DNA of 64,000 nt. Origin: Mycobacterium sp. M26. GTDB taxonomy: Bacteria > Actinomycetota > Actinomycetes > Mycobacteriales > Mycobacteriaceae. This document shows, in pieces, positions 33,753 through 42,432 of the stretch (positions are counted from its first letter, which is position 1; each line of letters starts with the position of its first letter). The notes under the pieces were generated by a model. It was not told where the DNA came from. It saw nothing but the letters and a program-made list of their open reading frames with translations, and searched no databases. Location: the NCBI RefSeq assembly GCF_001494595.1, contig NZ_LN929908.1, positions 2,331,716-2,395,715 on the forward strand. The letters run 5' to 3'. A program made the position numbers and the translations under genes.

Positions 33753-34895
33753 ATGCCCGTCGACCGACTCCTTCCGAACCAGGACGCCACTGATCTCATC
33801 GCACTCACCCGCGAGATCGCCGACAAGGTGCTCAGCCCGATCGTCGACGAACACGAACGCTCGGAGACCTATCCCGACGGAGTGTTCGCCCAGCTCGGAG
33901 CGGCCGGGCTGCTGAGTCTGTCCCAGCCCGAAGAGTGGGGCGGCGGCGGTCAGCCCTATGAGGTGTATCTGCAGGTTCTCGAGGAACTGGCGGCCCGGTG
34001 GGCGGCGGTCGCCGTCGCGGTCAGCGTGCACAGCCTGGCGTGTCACCCACTGCTGGCGTTCGGCACCGACGAGCAGAAGCGGCGCTGGCTGCCCGGCATG
34101 CTCTCCGGGGAGCAGATCGGCGCCTACAGCCTGTCCGAACCGCAGGCCGGGTCCGACGCCGCCGCCCTGCGCTGCGCCGCGGTTCCCACCGGGGACAGCT
34201 ACCTCGTCAACGGCTCGAAAGCGTGGATCACCCACGGCGGGATCGCCGACTTCTACAACCTGTTCGCCCGCACCGGAGAGGGATCGAAAGGCATCACCTG
34301 CTTCCTGGTTCCCGGCGACCAGGCCGGCCTCAGCTTCGGCAAGCCAGAGGAGAAGATGGGACTGGCCGCGGTGCCCACCACCTCGGCCTTCTATGACAAC
34401 GCCGAGATCGGCGCCGACCGCCGGATCGGCGCTGAAGGCCAGGGTCTGCAGATCGCCTTCAGTGCACTGGACGCCGGCCGGCTCGGTATCGCCGCCGTGG
34501 CCGTCGGCATCGCCCAAGCCGCGCTTGACGAGGCGTGCTCCTATGCCCACGAGCGAACGACATTCGGCCGCAAGATCATCGATCACCAGGGTCTGGGTTT
34601 CCTGCTCGCAGACATGGCCGCGGCGGTCGCCAGCGCCCGAGCCACCTACCTGGATGCCGCGCGCCGCCGCGACGCGGGCCTGCCGTACTCGCAGGCCGCC
34701 AGTGTCGCCAAGCTGATCGCCACTGACGCCGCCATGAAGGTCACCACCGACGCCGTTCAGGTGCTCGGCGGCGTCGGCTACACCCGTGACTATCGGGTGG
34801 AGCGCTACATGCGGGAAGCCAAGATCACCCAGATCTTCGAAGGAACCAATCAGATCCAGCGGCTGGTTATCGCACGCGGGCTCGCAACGGTCTGA
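33753..34895 (+). CDS. Acyl-CoA dehydrogenase (FadE-type)
   Basis: A 380-residue acyl-CoA dehydrogenase. FAD-binding stretches are YSLSEPQAGSDAAAL and KAWITHGG; the C-terminal QIFEGTNQIQR holds the catalytic Glu of the short/medium-chain type. It oxidises an acyl-CoA to the 2-enoyl-CoA and passes electrons to ETF. ATG 33753 follows GAGAGG. Regulation by the divergent TetR is likely from the shared operator. Chain length or steroid-side-chain specificity cannot be read from sequence. Confidence 0.88.
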   Translation: MPVDRLLPNQDATDLIALTREIADKVLSPIVDEHERSETYPDGVFAQLGAAGLLSLSQPEEWGGGGQPYEVYLQVLEELAARWAAVAVAVSVHSLACHPLLAFGTDEQKRRWLPGMLSGEQIGAYSLSEPQAGSDAAALRCAAVPTGDSYLVNGSKAWITHGGIADFYNLFARTGEGSKGITCFLVPGDQAGLSFGKPEEKMGLAAVPTTSAFYDNAEIGADRRIGAEGQGLQIAFSALDAGRLGIAAVAVGIAQAALDEACSYAHERTTFGRKIIDHQGLGFLLADMAAAVASARATYLDAARRRDAGLPYSQAASVAKLIATDAAMKVTTDAVQVLGGVGYTRDYRVERYMREAKITQIFEGTNQIQRLVIARGLATV

Positions 34896-35109
34896 ACCCG
34901 GATAAAATCCGTCCGGCGACACTGATGACCGGTGCCGTCCCACGGAAAGCCGCGTCCCTACCGGGGTTCTGACGAGGGATTCCATCGAATAGATCCAACT
35001 TTGTTGCGGAATCGGTTGCGCGAAGCCCGTAAATCCGCGATGGTTTTAGCCACGGGAGCCGACGCATCGTCATGTCTGTCGGCCGACGGGACTATAAGGA
35101 GGACGGGCC
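34896..35109. other. Intergenic region upstream of the polyamine transporter operon
   Basis: 214 bp without a gene. A small inverted repeat CGGAT-AAA-ATCCG (34899-34911) directly follows the dehydrogenase stop and could aid termination. A perfect 10-bp palindrome GTCGGCCGAC sits at 35078-35087. ACTATAAGG near 35091 resembles a -10 box but overlaps the ribosome-binding site AAGGAGG (35096-35102). Confidence 0.4.
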
Positions 35110-36306
35110 CTGACCGAGACCGGCGCCACCGCCACCGAACAGACCACCGGGGATACCGGATCCACGCGAACCAACGGCAAGCCCGTCATCGAGATCGACC
35201 ATGTCGTCAAGCGGTTCGACGACTACATCGCGGTCGCCGACGCCGACTTCTCCATCGGAGCCGGTGAGTTCTTCTCGATGCTGGGTCCCTCCGGGTGTGG
35301 AAAGACCACCACCCTGCGGATGATCGCGGGGTTCGAGACACCGACCGAGGGCGCCATCCGCCTCGAGGGTGTCGACGTCTCGCGCGTGCCACCGCACAAG
35401 CGCAACGTCAACACCGTGTTCCAGCACTACGCGCTGTTCCCGCACATGACCGTGTGGGACAACGTCGCGTACGGGCCGCGCAGCCAGAAGAAAGACAAGG
35501 CCAAGATCAAGAAGAGCGTCGACGAGATGCTCGAGGTGGTCCGGCTGACCGACTTCGCCCAGCGCAAGCCCTCCCAGCTCTCCGGCGGCCAGCAGCAGCG
35601 CGTCGCACTGGCCAGGGCGCTGGTCAACTACCCCAGCGCGCTGCTGCTCGACGAGCCCCTGGGTGCGCTGGACCTGAAGCTGCGCCACGTCATGCAGTTC
35701 GAACTCAAGCGGATCCAGCGCGAGGTCGGCATCACGTTCGTCTACGTGACCCACGATCAGGAGGAAGCCCTGACGATGAGTGACCGGATCGCGGTCATGA
35801 ACCAGGGCAACGTCGAGCAGATCGGTACCCCCACCGAGATCTACGACCGGCCCGCCACGGTCTTCGTCGCCGGCTTCATCGGCCAGGCCAACCTGTGGCA
35901 TGGCCGCCAGACCGGCCGGGCCAACCGTGACTACGTCGAGGTCGAGGTGCTGGGCAGCACGCTGCGCGCCAAGCCGGGTGATACCACGATCGAGCCGGGT
36001 GGTCAGGCCACGCTGATGGTTCGCCCCGAACGGGTGAGGGTGGCGATGGAACAGCTCACCGGCGATGTCGCCACCGTGCCGGCCAAGGTCGTCGACCTGA
36101 CTTTCCAAGGGCCGGTGCTGCGGTTGTCGCTGGCGGCCGACGACGGTTCGCCGATCGTCGCCCATGTCGGTCCCGAGCAGAATCTGCCGATGCTGCGCCC
36201 CGGTGACGACGTGTACGTGGGCTGGTCCCCGGATGCCTCGCTGGTGCTGCCGGCCGCCGACATCCCGACCACCGAAGACCTCGAAGAGATGCTGGACGAC
36301 TCCTAA
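35110..36306 (+). CDS. potA: Polyamine-type ABC transporter ATP-binding protein (PotA-like), probable CTG start
   Basis: A 398-residue ABC ATPase with all motifs: Walker A GPSGCGKTT, Q-loop HYALFPHMTV, signature LSGGQQQR, Walker B ALLLDEP, switch VTHDQEEA, then a TOBE domain. It energises import through the two permeases downstream. The frame has a TAA at 35095-35097 and no ATG, GTG or TTG until ATG 35278, which lies only two residues before Walker A and would remove essential N-terminal strands. CTG at 35110 (reading M/L-TETGATATEQ) has AAGGAGG seven bases upstream and is the best start. Substrate class (spermidine/putrescine) is inferred from the operon. Confidence 0.83.
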   Translation: MTETGATATEQTTGDTGSTRTNGKPVIEIDHVVKRFDDYIAVADADFSIGAGEFFSMLGPSGCGKTTTLRMIAGFETPTEGAIRLEGVDVSRVPPHKRNVNTVFQHYALFPHMTVWDNVAYGPRSQKKDKAKIKKSVDEMLEVVRLTDFAQRKPSQLSGGQQQRVALARALVNYPSALLLDEPLGALDLKLRHVMQFELKRIQREVGITFVYVTHDQEEALTMSDRIAVMNQGNVEQIGTPTEIYDRPATVFVAGFIGQANLWHGRQTGRANRDYVEVEVLGSTLRAKPGDTTIEPGGQATLMVRPERVRVAMEQLTGDVATVPAKVVDLTFQGPVLRLSLAADDGSPIVAHVGPEQNLPMLRPGDDVYVGWSPDASLVLPAADIPTTEDLEEMLDDS

Positions 36307-36375
36307 ACCGCCCCGCGCTCGCCCGACAACCTGCTTTCATCAATCGACCTCCCCTTACGAAAGGCTTTACGGCAC

Positions 36376-37563
36376 ATGGCCAAAGAGATCGACCCTCGAC
36401 TTCTCGCCCAGCTCGCCTCCCGGCGCCGGTTCATCGGTGGCGGTGCCGCCGCTGCCGCCGCCCTGGTCCTGGGCCCCTCCTTCCTGGCCGCGTGTAGCAA
36501 GTCGGAGGAATCCTCGGGCACCGCGAGTGGCCCGACCACACCGTCCGACGACGGTTCGCCGGCGACCGGCAAGCTGCGCATCTCCAACTGGCCGCTGTAC
36601 ATGGCCGACGGTTTCGTGGCCGCCTTCCAGACCGCGACCGGCCTGACCGTGGACTACAAAGAGGACTTCAACGACAACGAGGAGTGGTTCGCCAAGAACA
36701 AGGAACCGCTGTCGCGCAAGCAGGACATCGGCGCCGACCTGGTGGTGCCCACCCAGTTCCTGGCCGCCCGGCTCAACGGTCTGGGCTGGCTCAACGGCAT
36801 CAGCGAAGCCCGCTGGACCAACAAGAAGAACCTGCGCCCCGATCTGCTGGACGCCAAGGCCGACCCGGGTCGCAAATTCAGCGCGCCCTACATGTCCGGC
36901 ATGGTCGGTCTGGCCTACAACCGGGCTGCGACGGGCCGCGACATCACCAAGATCGAGGACCTGTGGGATCCGGCCTACAAGGGCAAGGTCAGCCTGTTCA
37001 CCGATATGCAGGACGGTCTGGGGATGCTGATCCTCAACACCGGCGGTTCGGTGGAGGACCCGACGACCGAAAGCGTGCAGAAGGCCGTCGACCTGGTCAA
37101 GGAGAACAAGGACAAGGGCCAGATCCGGCGCTTCACCGGCAACGACTACGCCGATGACCTCGCCTCGGGCAACGTCGTTATCGCACAGGCGTATTCGGGC
37201 GACGTGGTGCAGCTGCAGAAGGACAACCCGGACCTGAAGTTCGTGGTTCCCGAATCCGGCGGCACCACCTTCGTCGACACCATGACGATCCCCTACACCA
37301 CGCAGAACCAGAAGGCTGCCGAGGAGTGGATCAACTACGTCTACGACCGGGCGAACTACGCCAAGCTGGTGGCCCACACCCAGTACGTGCCGGTGCTGTC
37401 GGACATGACCGACGAGCTGAACAAGATCGATCCGGGCCTGGCCACCAACCCGCTGATCAACCCGCCGAAGGCCACCCTGGACAAGCTGAAGTCCTGGGCG
37501 GCGCTGACCGACGAGCAGACCGCGGAGTTCAACAAGCTCTACGCCGAAGTCACCGGCGGCTGA
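36376..37563 (+). CDS. potD: Polyamine-type ABC transporter substrate-binding lipoprotein (PotD-like)
   Basis: A 395-residue solute-binding protein with a twin-arginine lipoprotein signal: SRRRFIGGG followed by an Ala-rich core and lipobox LAAC (Cys at about 40). The mature part starts LRISNWPLYMADGFVAAFQ, the PotD-type first strand (NWxxY), and contains the TxxPYM-like SAPYMSGMVGLAYN segment. Export folded through Tat and anchoring by lipid are expected. It lies 69 bp after the ATPase gene and 4 bp before the first permease gene. Confidence 0.83.
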   Translation: MAKEIDPRLLAQLASRRRFIGGGAAAAAALVLGPSFLAACSKSEESSGTASGPTTPSDDGSPATGKLRISNWPLYMADGFVAAFQTATGLTVDYKEDFNDNEEWFAKNKEPLSRKQDIGADLVVPTQFLAARLNGLGWLNGISEARWTNKKNLRPDLLDAKADPGRKFSAPYMSGMVGLAYNRAATGRDITKIEDLWDPAYKGKVSLFTDMQDGLGMLILNTGGSVEDPTTESVQKAVDLVKENKDKGQIRRFTGNDYADDLASGNVVIAQAYSGDVVQLQKDNPDLKFVVPESGGTTFVDTMTIPYTTQNQKAAEEWINYVYDRANYAKLVAHTQYVPVLSDMTDELNKIDPGLATNPLINPPKATLDKLKSWAALTDEQTAEFNKLYAEVTGG

Positions 37564-37567
37564 CGGC

Positions 37568-38443
37568 ATGGCCGGTGTAGCCAGTAGCAACCGGCAGCGG
37601 AGCAAGCTCGCTCCGTACCTGATGATCCTGCCCGCTCTGATCTATCTCGGGATCTTCTATGTGGTGCCGTTCATCTCGCTGTTCCGCACGTCGCTGTCGA
37701 ACATGGGCGGGTCGATCTACCTGCCGAAGCTCACGTTCGCGTGGGACTTCAGCAACTACGGTCACGCGCTGAGCACGTATCAGGAGCAGATTCTGCGCTC
37801 CTTCGGGTACGCGCTGGCCGCCACGGTGCTGTGTGCTCTGCTGGCCTTTCCGCTGGCCTATGTCATCGCGTTCAAGGCAGGCAGGTACAAGAACCTGCTG
37901 CTGGGGTTGGTGATCCTGCCGTTCTTCGTCACGTTCCTGATCCGGACGCTGGCGTGGAAGACGATCCTGGCCGACGACGGCTGGGTGGTCAGCGCACTGA
38001 ACACCATCGGCCTGCTGCCCTCTGATGGCCGGCTGCTCTCCACCAGCTGGGCGGTGATCGGCGGTCTGACCTACAACTGGATCATCTTCATGATCCTGCC
38101 GCTGTACGTCAGCCTGGAGAAGATCGACGCCCGGCTGCTGGAGGCCTCCCGTGACCTCTACGCCACCAACCGGCGGATGTTCGGCAAGGTGATCATGCCG
38201 CTGGCTATGCCGGGTGTGCTGGCCGGCAGCATGCTGGTGTTCATCCCGGCGGTCGGTGACTTCATCAACGCCGATTACCTGGGCAGCACCCAGACCAAGA
38301 TGATCGGCAACGTCATCCAGAAGCAGTTCCTGGTGGTCAAGGACTATCCCGCGGCCGCGGCGCTGAGCTTCGTGCTGATGGCGCTGATCCTGGTCGGCGT
38401 TCTGATCTACACCCGGGCGCTGGGCACGGAGGATCTGGTATGA
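37568..38443 (+). CDS. potB: Polyamine-type ABC transporter permease (PotB-like)
   Basis: A 291-residue permease with six membrane helices and the cytoplasmic EAA loop EASRDLYATNRRMFGKVIMPLAMPG that couples to the ATPase. The first half has the N-terminal APYLMILPALIYLGIFYVVP helix typical of PotB. It follows the binding-protein gene by four bases. Confidence 0.85.
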   Translation: MAGVASSNRQRSKLAPYLMILPALIYLGIFYVVPFISLFRTSLSNMGGSIYLPKLTFAWDFSNYGHALSTYQEQILRSFGYALAATVLCALLAFPLAYVIAFKAGRYKNLLLGLVILPFFVTFLIRTLAWKTILADDGWVVSALNTIGLLPSDGRLLSTSWAVIGGLTYNWIIFMILPLYVSLEKIDARLLEASRDLYATNRRMFGKVIMPLAMPGVLAGSMLVFIPAVGDFINADYLGSTQTKMIGNVIQKQFLVVKDYPAAAALSFVLMALILVGVLIYTRALGTEDLV

Positions 38444-38474
38444 CGACCCAGCGAGGAGCGAAGGCGGATCGCGC

Positions 38475-39338
38475 ATGAGCACCGAAGCCGGGGTGGCGAT
38501 CGCCCACACCATGGACCAGGGCGGTCTGGCCAAGCCGGGCCGGAACTTCCGCGGCACGTTCAAACTGGGCGATCTTGCACTGCGCATCATCGCCGGGCTG
38601 GTGCTGTTGTACCTGTTCCTGCCGATCCTGGTGATCATCGTCTTCTCGTTCAACAAGCCGGCGGGCAAGTTCAACTACACCTGGCAGGGTTTCACCCTGG
38701 ACAACTGGGCCAACCCGTTCAAGTACCCGGCCCTGACCGAGGCGCTGAAGCTGAGCATCAACGTGGCAGCGGTATCGACGGCGATCGCCGTGGTGCTGGG
38801 TACCTTGGTCGCCATCGCCCTTGTGCGCCAACGGTTCCGGGGCAGCAAGGCGGTGGACACCTTCCTGGTGCTGCCGCTGACCTCCCCCGAGGTGGTGATG
38901 GGTGCCTCGCTGCTGACCCTGTTCCTGGACCTGGGCTGGGCAACCGGTTACACCACCATCCTGATCGCGCATGTGGCCTTCGAGATCAGCTTCATCGCGA
39001 TGACGGTGCGGGCCCGCATTCGCGGCTTCGACTGGACGCTGGAGGACGCCTCGCTGGATCTGGGTGCCAACCCGGCGCGGACGTTCTTCAAGGTGACGCT
39101 GCCGTTGGTGGTGCCCGGCATCGTGGCGGCGGCGATGCTGTCGTTCGCGCTGTCGCTGGACGACTTCATCATCACCTACTTCGTCAGCGGTTCGACGGTG
39201 ACCTATCCGCTGTACGTCAACGCGGCGGTGAAAGCCGCTGTGCCGCCTCAGATCAACGTGTTGGCCACCGCGATCCTGGTGATCAGCCTGCTGCTGCTCG
39301 GGTTGGGCACGCTGTACCGCCGGAAACGCGAGGCCTGA
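38475..39338 (+). CDS. potC: Polyamine-type ABC transporter permease (PotC-like)
   Basis: A 287-residue permease with six helices and the EAA loop EDASLDLGANPARTFFKVTLP. The helix PILVIIVFSFNKP and the WAxxP-type region are PotC features. It starts 31 bp after the first permease; GAGGAGCGAAGG in the gap may act as ribosome-binding site. Ends the four-gene importer operon. Confidence 0.85.
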   Translation: MSTEAGVAIAHTMDQGGLAKPGRNFRGTFKLGDLALRIIAGLVLLYLFLPILVIIVFSFNKPAGKFNYTWQGFTLDNWANPFKYPALTEALKLSINVAAVSTAIAVVLGTLVAIALVRQRFRGSKAVDTFLVLPLTSPEVVMGASLLTLFLDLGWATGYTTILIAHVAFEISFIAMTVRARIRGFDWTLEDASLDLGANPARTFFKVTLPLVVPGIVAAAMLSFALSLDDFIITYFVSGSTVTYPLYVNAAVKAAVPPQINVLATAILVISLLLLGLGTLYRRKREA

Positions 39339-39363
39339 GCTCCGGCACGCTTATCCTTGGCGG

Positions 39364-40020
39364 GTGAACGTCGAGGCGATCCTGGAGTCCATTCCACCGC
39401 TCGCGGTGTACCTGGTGGTGGGTCTCATCATCGGCATCGAGAGCCTGGGCATCCCGCTACCGGGTGAGATCGCACTCGTCAGCGCCGCACTGCTGGCCTC
39501 GCGGCACACGCTGGACATTTCGCCGGTTTGGGTGGGCGCGGCCGCCACCATCGGTGCGATCATCGGCGACACGATCGGCTACACCATCGGCCGCCGCTTC
39601 GGGATGCCGCTGTTCGAGAAGCTCGGTAAGCGGTTCCCGAAGCACTTCGGTCCAGGACATGTCGCACTGGCCAAACAGCTCTTCACCCGATGGGGCGTGT
39701 GGGCGGTGTTCTTCGGCCGCTTTATCGCACTGCTGCGAATCCTCGCCGGGCCGTTGGCCGGTGCCCTGCGGATGCGGTACCCGTACTTCCTGGCCGCCAA
39801 CGCTTCTGGGGCCATCTGCTGGGCGGGTGGTACCACCGCCGTGGTGTACTACCTCGGGCTGGCCGCCGAGAAGTGGTTGTCGCGCTTCTCCTGGGTGGCC
39901 CTGGTGGTGGCCGTCCTCATCGGTATCGGGATGACCATGCTGCTCAAGGACCGCACGCGCGCGCTGATCGAACAACTCGAAGCCGAGCACGACTGGGAGA
40001 CCCTGCGGCACGCCAAGTAG
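39364..40020 (+). CDS. DedA family membrane protein
   Basis: A 218-residue DedA/VTT protein. Signatures are PLPGEIALVSAALLA near the start, GAIIGDTIGYTIGRRFG, and FFGRFIALLRILAGPLAGALRM, the conserved re-entrant/R-rich segment (F/Y-GRF-P/I-xxR-G-like). DedA proteins act as proton-dependent lipid-carrier (for example undecaprenyl phosphate) flippases in several bacteria. GTG 39364 is used; ribosome-binding site is weak. Twenty-five bases separate it from the transporter operon. Confidence 0.87.
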   Translation: MNVEAILESIPPLAVYLVVGLIIGIESLGIPLPGEIALVSAALLASRHTLDISPVWVGAAATIGAIIGDTIGYTIGRRFGMPLFEKLGKRFPKHFGPGHVALAKQLFTRWGVWAVFFGRFIALLRILAGPLAGALRMRYPYFLAANASGAICWAGGTTAVVYYLGLAAEKWLSRFSWVALVVAVLIGIGMTMLLKDRTRALIEQLEAEHDWETLRHAK

Positions 40021-40042
40021 GCTCCGCAGCCCCTTGCCTGCG

Positions 40043-40104
40043 CGCCGACAGTAACGTCACGGTGAGATTCCGGCGTCAGAACCGCCATGAGGTTACTGTC
40101 GGCG
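40043..40104. repeat. Long-arm inverted repeat, REP-like or transcript hairpin
   Basis: CGCCGACAGTAAC (40043-40055) and GTTACTGTCGGCG (40092-40104) are perfect 13-bp reverse complements separated by 36 bp. The unit lies wholly between the dedA stop and the DUF1206 start. As RNA it would form a stable long-stem hairpin with no U-tract. It may be a dispersed palindromic element, a terminator or a binding site. Confidence 0.6.
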
Positions 40105-40165
40105 ACCTCGCCTCCGCCGCCGGGATGCGGTTTGCCCGCGGCGAATCGGGGGAAGCCCAATTGCC

Positions 40166-40984
40166 ATGGCCGACAATATGGTGCACGGCACCGTGGACCG
40201 CGCAACGGACAGCCCGGCATTCGTCAACGCCGCCCGCACCGGCTACGGCGTCAGCGGTCTGCTCCATCTGCTGATCGCCTACATCGTGCTTCGCCTGGCG
40301 TTCGGCTCGGCGGGCAATGCCGACCAGTCCGGTGCGATCGCCACGCTGGCCGCCCAGCCCGGCGGCGCGGTGGCGCTCTGGGTCGTGGTGGTCGGCCTGG
40401 CCGCGCTGGCGCTCTGGCGGCTGGCCGAGAGTGTGGTGGGATCGCACCCCAACGAGCCGGGCCACTCCGATACGGGTGCCAAGAAGACCTTCAAGCGCGT
40501 GAAATCCATTGCGCTGGCGGTGGTGTACGCCGGTATCGCGATCACGGCGATGCGCTTCGCCACCGGCGGCGGCAAGTCCAACAGCGCCGACAACGTCACC
40601 CTCACCGCACGACTGTTGCAATCGGGCTGGGGCAAGGCGGTGCTACTGGTGGCGGCCGTGGCGATCATGGCGGTCGGCGGCTATCACATCTACAAGGGGC
40701 TGTCGCAGAAGTTCGAGGACGACCTGTCGGTGTCCGGCAATCGTGCCGTGACGGTGCTCGGCACCATCGGGTACGTGGCCAAGGGCGTGGTCCTCGGCGG
40801 CGCCGGTGTGCTGCTGGTGGTGGCGACGCTGACCTCCGACCCGGCCAAGGGTGCGGGATTGGACGCCGCGGTCAAGAGCCTGGGCCAGGCGCCGTTCGGC
40901 AAGGTACTGCTCGTTGCGGCGGCATTGGGGTTCGCCGCCTACGGCGCCTACTGTTTCGTGCTGGCCCGGTTCGCCCGGATGTAG
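40166..40984 (+). CDS. DUF1206 family membrane protein
   Basis: A 272-residue protein with about six membrane helices arranged as three similar two-helix repeats, each containing an AR/GYxxxGxxHLxxxxxxLRLA-type start: ARTGYGVSGLLHLLIAYIVLR, KSIALAVVYAGIAITAMRFA, and LGTIGYVAKGVVLGGAGVLLV. This triplicate pattern is that of DUF1206, common in actinobacteria, with no established function. ATG 40166 lies 61 bp after a long inverted repeat. It converges with the NTF2-like gene with a one-base gap. Confidence 0.85.
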   Translation: MADNMVHGTVDRATDSPAFVNAARTGYGVSGLLHLLIAYIVLRLAFGSAGNADQSGAIATLAAQPGGAVALWVVVVGLAALALWRLAESVVGSHPNEPGHSDTGAKKTFKRVKSIALAVVYAGIAITAMRFATGGGKSNSADNVTLTARLLQSGWGKAVLLVAAVAIMAVGGYHIYKGLSQKFEDDLSVSGNRAVTVLGTIGYVAKGVVLGGAGVLLVVATLTSDPAKGAGLDAAVKSLGQAPFGKVLLVAAALGFAAYGAYCFVLARFARM

Positions 40985-40985
40985 G

Positions 40986-41777
40986 TCACTCGGCGAAGTA
41001 CGTGAGCCGGCTGATGGCCCGCCCGCCCTGGGCCAACTCGGCGATGAGCACCGCGGGTTGCGGACCGGTCAGCGAGACGGTGACCGACGATCCGGCCAGC
41101 AGGATCTTGGTCGGCACCCGTCGTTGGATTTCTTCGCGAAAAGCGCTGAACTTCAGGGTTGTTCGTTCGGCCCGGGTGATGGTGGCACCGGAGGTCAGCG
41201 TACGCCTGGCGCGCAGTTCATCACCGGCCGCAACGGCATCGAGGAGCGCTCGCACCGTCCGCTTGCCACGGATTCGGGGACCGCGGAACCCTGCCGCGAA
41301 ACCGACCGCCCCGCGCAACCCCTGGTTGGCCAGCAGCGCCCGGCTCAGTGCCATCCCCTGCGAGCCGGCTGCCACACCGTTGCCCAGGAACTGCCACACC
41401 ATGGCGGGCAGCTCCCAATATGCCTGCAGCCGTTGAAATTTCCACTCGCCATCCACCGCGCGCAGGTCGTAGCGCAGTACAGCCGGGATCCGCATCCGTA
41501 CCGTCGGGCCCATGCCCACTTCGAGCACCACATCGCGGATCACCGTCGATCCGCAGACGATGTCGGCGGCGCGGTGAAAGACGATGTCGCGCGGCCCGAT
41601 GAAGGTGTCATAGAACCGGCCGATCGACAGTGCGCCGACATGCGGTCGTGACCCGACCGGATCCTCGACGCGGCCGTCGGGGGCGAACAGTCCGACCCAT
41701 CCGGCCCGATCGTGCGCACCGGCTGCTTCCGGTGAACGATCCACCGTTGCAACGAGATCCGAGCGCAGCACAGCCAT
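40986..41777 (-). CDS. NTF2-like (SnoaL/ketosteroid-isomerase-like) protein
   Basis: A 263-residue protein whose first half (about 1-130) looks like an NTF2-like fold: HDRAGWVGLFAPDGRVEDPVGSRPHVG is the usual entry helix and strand, and KFQRLQAYWELPAMVW the last strand. The second half has no motif I recognise and may be a second degenerate module. A catalytic role is uncertain. Its ATG shares one base with the pncA stop (TGATG), so the two are translationally coupled. Confidence 0.68.
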   Translation of the reverse strand: MAVLRSDLVATVDRSPEAAGAHDRAGWVGLFAPDGRVEDPVGSRPHVGALSIGRFYDTFIGPRDIVFHRAADIVCGSTVIRDVVLEVGMGPTVRMRIPAVLRYDLRAVDGEWKFQRLQAYWELPAMVWQFLGNGVAAGSQGMALSRALLANQGLRGAVGFAAGFRGPRIRGKRTVRALLDAVAAGDELRARRTLTSGATITRAERTTLKFSAFREEIQRRVPTKILLAGSSVTVSLTGPQPAVLIAELAQGGRAISRLTYFAE

Positions 41778-42334
41778 CAGGAGCTGTGCACCAGTTCCAC
41801 CCCGTGCCCGCGCATCTCCTCGAGCGCGGCAGCGGTGCTCTGTTCGGCGACTCCGGCGGTCAGGTCCAGCAGCACCCGCGTCTTGAACCCGGCGTCGGCG
41901 GCGTCATCGGCGGTTTCGCGCACGCAGTAATCGGTGGCGATGCCGACGACGTCGACTTCGTCGACGCCCCGGGAACGCAGCCATTCGTCCAGTGGGGTGT
42001 CGTCGGCGGCACCCTCGAAACCGCTGTAGGCCGCGGTGTAGGTGCCTTTGTGGAACACCGCCTCGATCGGCGCGGTGTCCAATTCCGGGTGGAATTCGGC
42101 ACCCGGGGTACCGGCCACGCAGTGCGGCGGCCAGGAGTCGACATAGTCCGGCTCGTCGGCGAAATGACCGCCGGGATCAATATGCAGATCCTTGGTCGCG
42201 ACCACATGGGCGTAGCCGTGCTCCCCGGCCAGCAGCGCGTTGATCGCCCGCACCACCGCGCCGCCGCCGGCGACCGCCAGTGAGCCGCCCTCGCAGAAAT
42301 CGTTTTGTACGTCAACGATGATCAGCGCCCGCAT
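41777..42334 (-). CDS. pncA: Nicotinamidase/pyrazinamidase PncA
   Basis: A 185-residue isochorismatase-fold amidase following M. tuberculosis PncA closely. Catalytic triad is Asp8 (VDVQNDF), Lys96 (FHKGTY) and Cys137 (TDYCVRET); metal ligands Asp49, His51, His57 and His71 are all present. It converts nicotinamide to nicotinate for NAD salvage and would also hydrolyse pyrazinamide. The residue before the catalytic Cys is Tyr136 where M. tuberculosis has His137. The ATG at 42334 opens a minus-strand pair with the NTF2-like gene; the upstream 98-bp gap also serves the plus-strand kinase gene. Confidence 0.95.
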   Translation of the reverse strand: MRALIIVDVQNDFCEGGSLAVAGGGAVVRAINALLAGEHGYAHVVATKDLHIDPGGHFADEPDYVDSWPPHCVAGTPGAEFHPELDTAPIEAVFHKGTYTAAYSGFEGAADDTPLDEWLRSRGVDEVDVVGIATDYCVRETADDAADAGFKTRVLLDLTAGVAEQSTAAALEEMRGHGVELVHSS

Positions 42335-42432
42335 CCTGTCACCGTATCTGTTGCTCAGCTGGCCTCGCAGCGTTCGCGGCGGCAGTACAGTGAGACCGCC
42401 AAATTGCCAGACGAGGATGCCCGAGTAGCGAG

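Noticed and set aside
35278..36306. ATG 35278 as the start of the PotA-like ATPase
   Set aside because: It would begin two residues before Walker A and delete essential N-terminal strands.
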